Below, piece by piece: positions 59,640-64,000 of a stretch of 64,000 nucleotides of DNA. The notes below the pieces were generated by a model. It was not told where the DNA came from, ran no database searches, and was given only the letters and a program-made list of their open reading frames with translations. Numbering within the stretch: the first letter of the stretch is position 1; each line of letters opens with the position of its first letter. Location: the NCBI RefSeq assembly GCF_014137975.1, contig NZ_JACGWZ010000001.1, forward strand, positions 1,426,001 through 1,490,000, in the 5' to 3' direction. This DNA is from Halosaccharopolyspora lacisalsi (GTDB lineage: Bacteria; Actinomycetota; Actinomycetes; Mycobacteriales; Pseudonocardiaceae). The translations under genes and the position numbers were made by a program.

Positions 59640-60965
59640 TCAGCTCGGGAGATCGGCCTCCCCCATCTTCCGTGACTGCTGCAGCACCGCCGGGCCAAGC
59701 ACGTGGCACAGGTGTAGGGCGAGTTCGAGGTCGAGTCTTCCCTCGGTCAGCGGACGGCCTCGTTCCTGCTCCGCCTTGGCCAGTCGGTACTTCACGGTGT
59801 TGCGGTGCAACATCAGCGTCTTGGAGGTATCGACGTAACTGCCGGTGCGCAGGAAGGTCCGCAGGGTCTCCCGCAGCCGGTCGGCAGGCTCGGCGTCGAC
59901 CGCCAGCGTCCCGAGGGCGTCGACGACCCATTGTCGGCTGGCTGGAAGGTCTCGGGCCAGCATCGCGACGAGCGCCATCCCGTCGTCGCCGTAGGACACC
60001 ACTCGTGTGTGCGGTGCGCTGCTGGTGCTGGCGACGATGCGGACGGCGTTGGCCTGCTCCAGCGTCCGACGGAACCCCTCGATGCCCACCACGTGAGCGC
60101 CCATCGCGGCCCGTACGGCCGGGGCCTCCGCCAGCACCTCATGCACCTGCGCCGTGTCGACCGAGGACGTCGCACCCGGTACGTGGCACCAGACCCAGGC
60201 GGTGCTGCGATCGATCGGAATGAACAGCGGCGCGTTCGGGCTCCCCAGCGCCCGGGTGAGCCGGGTCGCCAGCGATCGGAGAGCCTCGATCTGATCGGCT
60301 GCCTGGCGCATCCCCTCGTCCCAGAGCACCGTGGCGACGTGGGGACGGTCGAGACGGTAACCGGTCGTGCGGGCGAACTGATCGGGTTCGACCGGCTCGC
60401 GGTCGAGCACCCGATGCACGAGCCGGGAAACGTCGGTGGCGTTCTGCTCCACGAGCGCCTGCCGCTCCGCCTCGTGAACGTCGAGCACCACCCGGGTGAT
60501 CCAATCGACGTAGTGGTGCAGCCAACCGGCCAGGTGGTGCAGCAGGCGCAGCTTGAGTTCCGACGGGCAGTCCAGCAGTTGAATCTCGCGGAACACCTCG
60601 GCGAGCAGGTCGTCGGAGCCGATGTGGTAAGCCCGTCGCAGCGATGCCGCCGGCACGCCCGCTCGAGCAAGCCGGACGGCGTACTCGGTCGCGGCAGTGG
60701 CCGGTTGCACGTGCTCGATCGGGATGCCGTTGCGCAGCATGTGCAGGATCGTGGTGATGTTGCCTTCGACGCTGGCATGCAGCATCTCGGTCAGTTCCGG
60801 GGCGTCAAGGTCGGCGATGGCGTCCTCGATCGCGGCGTTCATGCTGTCGCTGAGCTCGGTGTATCGGTCCTGCAGGCGTTCGGCGACACGGACCACGAGA
60901 GCGCGGATCTCTGCGGCCTCCGGGGTGTCGTCGGAGATCTGGCGCCGTTTCAGAGGTCCCGTCAC
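59640..60965 (-). CDS. PucR/CdaR-family transcriptional regulator
   Basis: 441-aa regulator. The C-terminal HTH_30 domain shows GSYVDTSKTLMLHRNTVKYR and LAKAEQERGRPLTEGRLDLE. The middle is a GGDEF-like CdaR domain (HVATVLWDEG, AMGAHVVGIEGFRRTLEQAN), and the N-terminus is helical (DCPSELKLRLLHHLAGWLHH). The GTG overlaps the stop of the oxidoreductase gene (GTGA). It probably controls this three-gene operon in response to a small ligand. Confidence 0.85.
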   Translation of the reverse strand: MTGPLKRRQISDDTPEAAEIRALVVRVAERLQDRYTELSDSMNAAIEDAIADLDAPELTEMLHASVEGNITTILHMLRNGIPIEHVQPATAATEYAVRLARAGVPAASLRRAYHIGSDDLLAEVFREIQLLDCPSELKLRLLHHLAGWLHHYVDWITRVVLDVHEAERQALVEQNATDVSRLVHRVLDREPVEPDQFARTTGYRLDRPHVATVLWDEGMRQAADQIEALRSLATRLTRALGSPNAPLFIPIDRSTAWVWCHVPGATSSVDTAQVHEVLAEAPAVRAAMGAHVVGIEGFRRTLEQANAVRIVASTSSAPHTRVVSYGDDGMALVAMLARDLPASRQWVVDALGTLAVDAEPADRLRETLRTFLRTGSYVDTSKTLMLHRNTVKYRLAKAEQERGRPLTEGRLDLELALHLCHVLGPAVLQQSRKMGEADLPS

Positions 60966-62395
60966 GAGTGGCCGGCACTCCTCCCGCGAAGCTCCCGCAG
61001 CGCTGACCGCGCCGCGTTGTAACCGCACATGCCGTGCGCACCTGCGCCGGGTGGGGTGCCCGCCGAACACAGGTAGGTGCCGGGCACGCCGAGGTGGTAG
61101 GGATCGAGCGCGAGCCGCGGTCGGAAGACCAGCTGCAGCGCGTCGTTGGCGCCGGTGACCACGTCGCCCCCGACGTAGTTGGGGTTGTGCTCCTCCAACC
61201 GCAGCGCCGACCGGACGTGCCGGGCGAGAATCCGGTCCCGGAAACCGGGGGCGAACCGCTCGATCTGCTGCTCGATCACCGGGGTGGCGTCGCCGGCCCA
61301 GCCACCGGGCACGTGCGCATAGGCATAGACGGGGACAGTATCCCCGGCAGTCCGCGAGGAGTCGGCGACATATTGCTGCCCCACCAGGAGGAACGGCCGC
61401 TCCGGCATCCGGCCGCGGTGGATCTCACTCTCAGCCGTCGCGATCTCGTCAAGGGATCCACCCACGTGGACCGTGCCGGCACGCCGGGACTCCTCGTGCT
61501 GCCAGGGCACGCCCTCCTGCACCGCGAACTCGACCTTGAACACGCCCGGTCCGTGGCGGTAGCGGGTCAGGGCCCGGGAGACGCGCGGGGGCATCCGATC
61601 GCCGACGATCCGTGCTGCCGCAGCGGGGGCCACGTCGAGCATGACCACGTCGGGCGAGCCGAGCTCGTCGAGCGACGTCACGGTGGCCCCGGTCCGCACT
61701 CTGCCACCGTGCTCCTCGAGCAGACCGACGAGGGCCCGCGAGATCGCGGCCGACCCGCCCTCTGCGACGGGCCAGCCGTAAGAGTGAGCCGCTGTACCGA
61801 GCGCGAGACCGATCGCCGAGGACATCGGCGAACCGAACGGGCGCAACGCGTGGGCGGCGACGCCGGCGAAGAGCGCCTGGCCTTCCGGCGTCGACCACCG
61901 CCTGGCCAGTGTCGACGCCGGCAGCAGGGACAGCGCCCCGAACCGGGCCAGCTTCACGGGATGGGCGGGCACGTGCAGCATTGGTCGGAGGAAGTCCTCG
62001 GTGATGGCGTCGAACCGAGTGGCCAGCCAGCCGAAGACCTGCTGCCACGCGCGGCCGTCGACACCCAGATCGGTTGCGGTGACATCTATCGACCGCCAGG
62101 CCGCCGCTCCACGACCACCGTCCAGCGGATGGGTGTACTGCACTTCGGGCCACCGCCAGCGGAGACCGTGGCGGGAGAGGTCGAACCGCCGGGAGAACGG
62201 CGTGTCGACGGCGAGGGGGTGGAAGCCCGAGCACTCGTCATGCAGCAGGCCGGGAATGGTGAGCTCGCTGGTGCGGGTTCCGCCTCCGACGGTGGGTGCG
62301 GCCTCGAGCACCTCGACGTCCACGTCCTCCGCCGCGAGGGTGAGTGCGGCAGCGAGCCCGTTGGGCCCGCTGCCGACCACTACTGCCTTCGTCAT
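60962..62395 (-). CDS. Phytoene desaturase-like FAD oxidoreductase
   Basis: 477-aa flavoprotein. VVVGSGPNGLAAALTLAAED is the FAD-binding site, then VEVLEAAPTVGGGTRTSELT and LLHDECSGFHPLA. The C-terminus YLCSAGTPPGAGAHGMCGYN, then AARSAL is the CrtI-family FAD motif. No carotenoid genes are nearby. Related actinobacterial proteins of unknown substrate are common. Both ends overlap neighbouring genes (ATGA and GTGA). Confidence 0.85.
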   Translation of the reverse strand: MTKAVVVGSGPNGLAAALTLAAEDVDVEVLEAAPTVGGGTRTSELTIPGLLHDECSGFHPLAVDTPFSRRFDLSRHGLRWRWPEVQYTHPLDGGRGAAAWRSIDVTATDLGVDGRAWQQVFGWLATRFDAITEDFLRPMLHVPAHPVKLARFGALSLLPASTLARRWSTPEGQALFAGVAAHALRPFGSPMSSAIGLALGTAAHSYGWPVAEGGSAAISRALVGLLEEHGGRVRTGATVTSLDELGSPDVVMLDVAPAAAARIVGDRMPPRVSRALTRYRHGPGVFKVEFAVQEGVPWQHEESRRAGTVHVGGSLDEIATAESEIHRGRMPERPFLLVGQQYVADSSRTAGDTVPVYAYAHVPGGWAGDATPVIEQQIERFAPGFRDRILARHVRSALRLEEHNPNYVGGDVVTGANDALQLVFRPRLALDPYHLGVPGTYLCSAGTPPGAGAHGMCGYNAARSALRELRGRSAGHS

Positions 62396-64000
62396 GACGT
62401 GACCGTGCCATCGGGACTGTCCCCGGATCGAACACGCCGCTCAGAGCCGGCGGGGTGCGGTGTGGGGTGGACGAAGTCCCCGGCCGGCTCGTAGCCGGGC
62501 TGCCGCCAAGTCACCCGGTGTGCGACAGGCCCGTTCGGAATCCACGGCTGCTCGGCCACTGCGTCCCGCACGTCGTAGTACCCGCGCTCGACGACGCCGA
62601 GGGCGGCGTCGACGACCTTGTACTGCACGGTCTTCTTGTGGATCGGTTGCGACTCGGTCCAGGCCATCACGAACTCACCGGGCTCGAAGTTGCAGTATTT
62701 CTGGACCCTCGCGATCGTGCGCTCGTCGAACAGGTGCCCGTCGCCGAACTGCCAGCCGACGAGCACGGTACAGACGACCTCGCCTTCGCGCAGTCGGTAG
62801 TTCTCGAGCTCGTCGAGGTGCCGCTGTAGGAGCGACAGGTGCATGCGGCCGTGGCTGTGCAGGCTGCGGAAGGCCACGCACTTCTGCAGGAAGATCTCGG
62901 CCACGTCGGGGCCGTAAAGGTTGAGCAGCTGCTGACGCTGGGTCTGCAAGGTCTTGACCAGGCCGGTGTCGAGCTTGTCCTCCGCGCCGTTCATTCGGAA
63001 CGCCATCGTCCCCGACGCCCAGTTGCCGGCGTACTGCCGCATGGACACCAGGAACGACACCCACTCGGGCTTCAGATTGCCGAGGATCGGGCCGGTCAGG
63101 TAGAGCACCAGCGCCGCGGCGAGGATCCAGGCGCTGCTGAAGTCGAACACGCTGTACCCGTCGCCGGCGAAGAAACCACCGAACAGGAACGGCGCGACGA
63201 AGACGAAGAACACGTTCCACTCGAGCGGCACCGCGAGCGGATATGTCGAGTAGATGAAGACGTGGAACAGCACCATGCCGGTGATCGCCAGCCAGGTGAT
63301 GGTCCCGTTCGTCGAGAACAGCAGCACCAGCGGCAGGCACAACTCGACGACGGTGCCACCCAGGTGCGCCCATCCCCACGCCATCTTCGACGGACGCAGG
63401 TCGTTCGGCATGTCCCTGTAGAGCGAACGCTTGAACCGCTTGGACGTCAGCCAGGGTGTGTTGCTCATCATCGCCTGGACGACGAGGCTGAAGTGGTGTC
63501 CGAACTTGGAGACGCCGGCCCCCAGCCAGATGGTGGCCATGGCGATCTTGGCGACGAGCACCATGTCGACGTGGTCGGCCAGGACGCCGAAGGCCAGCAG
63601 GCACACGGCGTACTGCTCGGGGCGTGATGCCAAGAACACGACCTTGTCGCGGAAGCCCATGACCAGGAGGAGCGTGACGTAGCTGATCAGCGCCCAACCC
63701 GGCAGCAGGCCGATCTCGCTGTAGGCGGCCTCGCTCCGGAAGCCGGGACTCACGAGCAGGAACACCAGGTTGGACACGATCAACAGGTAGAGTCCGATGT
63801 CGAAGGCAGTCCGCCGGTCCCCGGCGGTGCCGGGGACCTTGCCCGGGTAGGGCGGGGCGCGCAGAGTTCCGGGCTTGGTCCAGTAGCGCCAGCCGCCGAT
63901 CATCGGGCCGAACTTGAAGGCCAGCGGCCCCCAGGACGCCGCGTGTCCGGTGATCTCCCACAGGACCATCCAGACCATGAGCTTCTGGTACACGATGAGT
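62392..64000 (-). CDS. DUF3556 multispanning membrane protein (5' end at window edge)
   Basis: At least 533 aa with about eight membrane helices in the first 320 residues (YLLIVSNLVFLLVSPGF, VVELCLPLVLLFSTNGTITW, WNVFFVFVAPFLFGGFF). A conserved soluble C-terminal part follows (GVLV-like CTVLVGWQFGDGHLFDERTI, MAWTESQPIHKKTVQYKVVD). This matches DUF3556, an actinobacterial family of unknown function with HTTM-like features. The frame remains open to the window end, so the GTG at 63993 may not be the true start. Overlaps the oxidoreductase start. Confidence 0.8.
   Translation of the reverse strand, partial: LIVYQKLMVWMVLWEITGHAASWGPLAFKFGPMIGGWRYWTKPGTLRAPPYPGKVPGTAGDRRTAFDIGLYLLIVSNLVFLLVSPGFRSEAAYSEIGLLPGWALISYVTLLLVMGFRDKVVFLASRPEQYAVCLLAFGVLADHVDMVLVAKIAMATIWLGAGVSKFGHHFSLVVQAMMSNTPWLTSKRFKRSLYRDMPNDLRPSKMAWGWAHLGGTVVELCLPLVLLFSTNGTITWLAITGMVLFHVFIYSTYPLAVPLEWNVFFVFVAPFLFGGFFAGDGYSVFDFSSAWILAAALVLYLTGPILGNLKPEWVSFLVSMRQYAGNWASGTMAFRMNGAEDKLDTGLVKTLQTQRQQLLNLYGPDVAEIFLQKCVAFRSLHSHGRMHLSLLQRHLDELENYRLREGEVVCTVLVGWQFGDGHLFDERTIARVQKYCNFEPGEFVMAWTESQPIHKKTVQYKVVDAALGVVERGYYDVRDAVAEQPWIPNGPVAHRVTWRQPGYEPAGDFVHPTPHPAGSERRVRSGDSPDGTVTS

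Noticed and set aside
1-64000. tRNA, rRNA, riboswitch or CRISPR features
   Set aside because: No cloverleaf-like GGTTCGAATCC arms, rRNA motifs, conserved aptamers or regularly spaced repeats were noticed by eye; a tRNAscan/Infernal run would settle this.

Overview
The window is high-GC actinobacterial DNA. Codons are G/C-ended, GTG and TTG starts are common, and many neighbouring genes overlap by ATGA or GTGA. The gene families (an alternative nuo-like operon, paired BlaI/M56 regulators, DUF6131, DUF3556, a PucR regulator and an NhaA-DsbA fusion) suggest a Pseudonocardiales-type organism; the genus cannot be fixed from sequence alone. No rRNA, tRNA or CRISPR array was seen.

Layout. 1-3.4 kb: the end of a catabolic operon (Nramp-like carrier, 3-hydroxyisobutyrate-dehydrogenase-type enzyme, muconate-cycloisomerase-type enzyme), then an IS481 relic. 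3.9-12.2 kb: an eight-gene operon coding only the membrane arm of a complex-I-like pump (nuoA, H, J, K, L, M, N) plus one cysteine-free NuoB/NuoD-like protein with a long His/Asp/Gly insert. NuoC, E, F, G and I are absent. 12.4-15.6 kb: a methyltransferase, converging on an MFS carrier and an SbnA-like PLP enzyme. 15.8-24.9 kb: a metal and stress island with a multicopper oxidase, a SHOCT protein, a small His-rich membrane protein, two BlaI/M56 pairs plus a third M56 relic, a decayed NlpC/P60 gene, and a CDF exporter divergent from an ArsR regulator. The arms TACTA-N7-TAGTA recur before several of these genes, and a near match lies before the nuo-like operon. 25.6-30.1 kb: NhaA-DsbA, a hydroxyacyl-CoA dehydrogenase and a frameshifted HAD phosphatase. 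30.6-46.6 kb: a gene-poor accessory stretch with a large serine recombinase, one intact IS481 element, IS5 relics, two MFS carriers, several small proteins, hemerythrin, and many broken genes (SDR, Rieske, STAS).

46.7-58.4 kb is a compact, two-directional catabolic cluster around an IclR regulator. The left arm codes the regulator, a CaiB/BaiF CoA-transferase, a CitE-like lyase in frame with a cyclase, two MmgE/PrpD proteins, an MFS importer and an Asp/Glu-racemase-type enzyme. The right arm codes an FAD oxidoreductase and a hydantoinase/dihydropyrimidinase-type amidohydrolase. Three related 21-bp palindromes lie before the three transcription units. I infer a complete route that takes up, ring-opens, CoA-activates and cleaves a small cyclic or dicarboxylic compound; the substrate is unknown. 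58.5-59.4 kb holds ALDH and IS110 relics. From 59.6 kb to the edge a PucR regulator, a phytoene-desaturase-like oxidoreductase and a DUF3556 membrane protein form one operon.

Frameshifts are frequent between 16 and 46 kb. Some lie in homopolymers and could be sequence errors. Others come with loss of catalytic residues and look like true decay.
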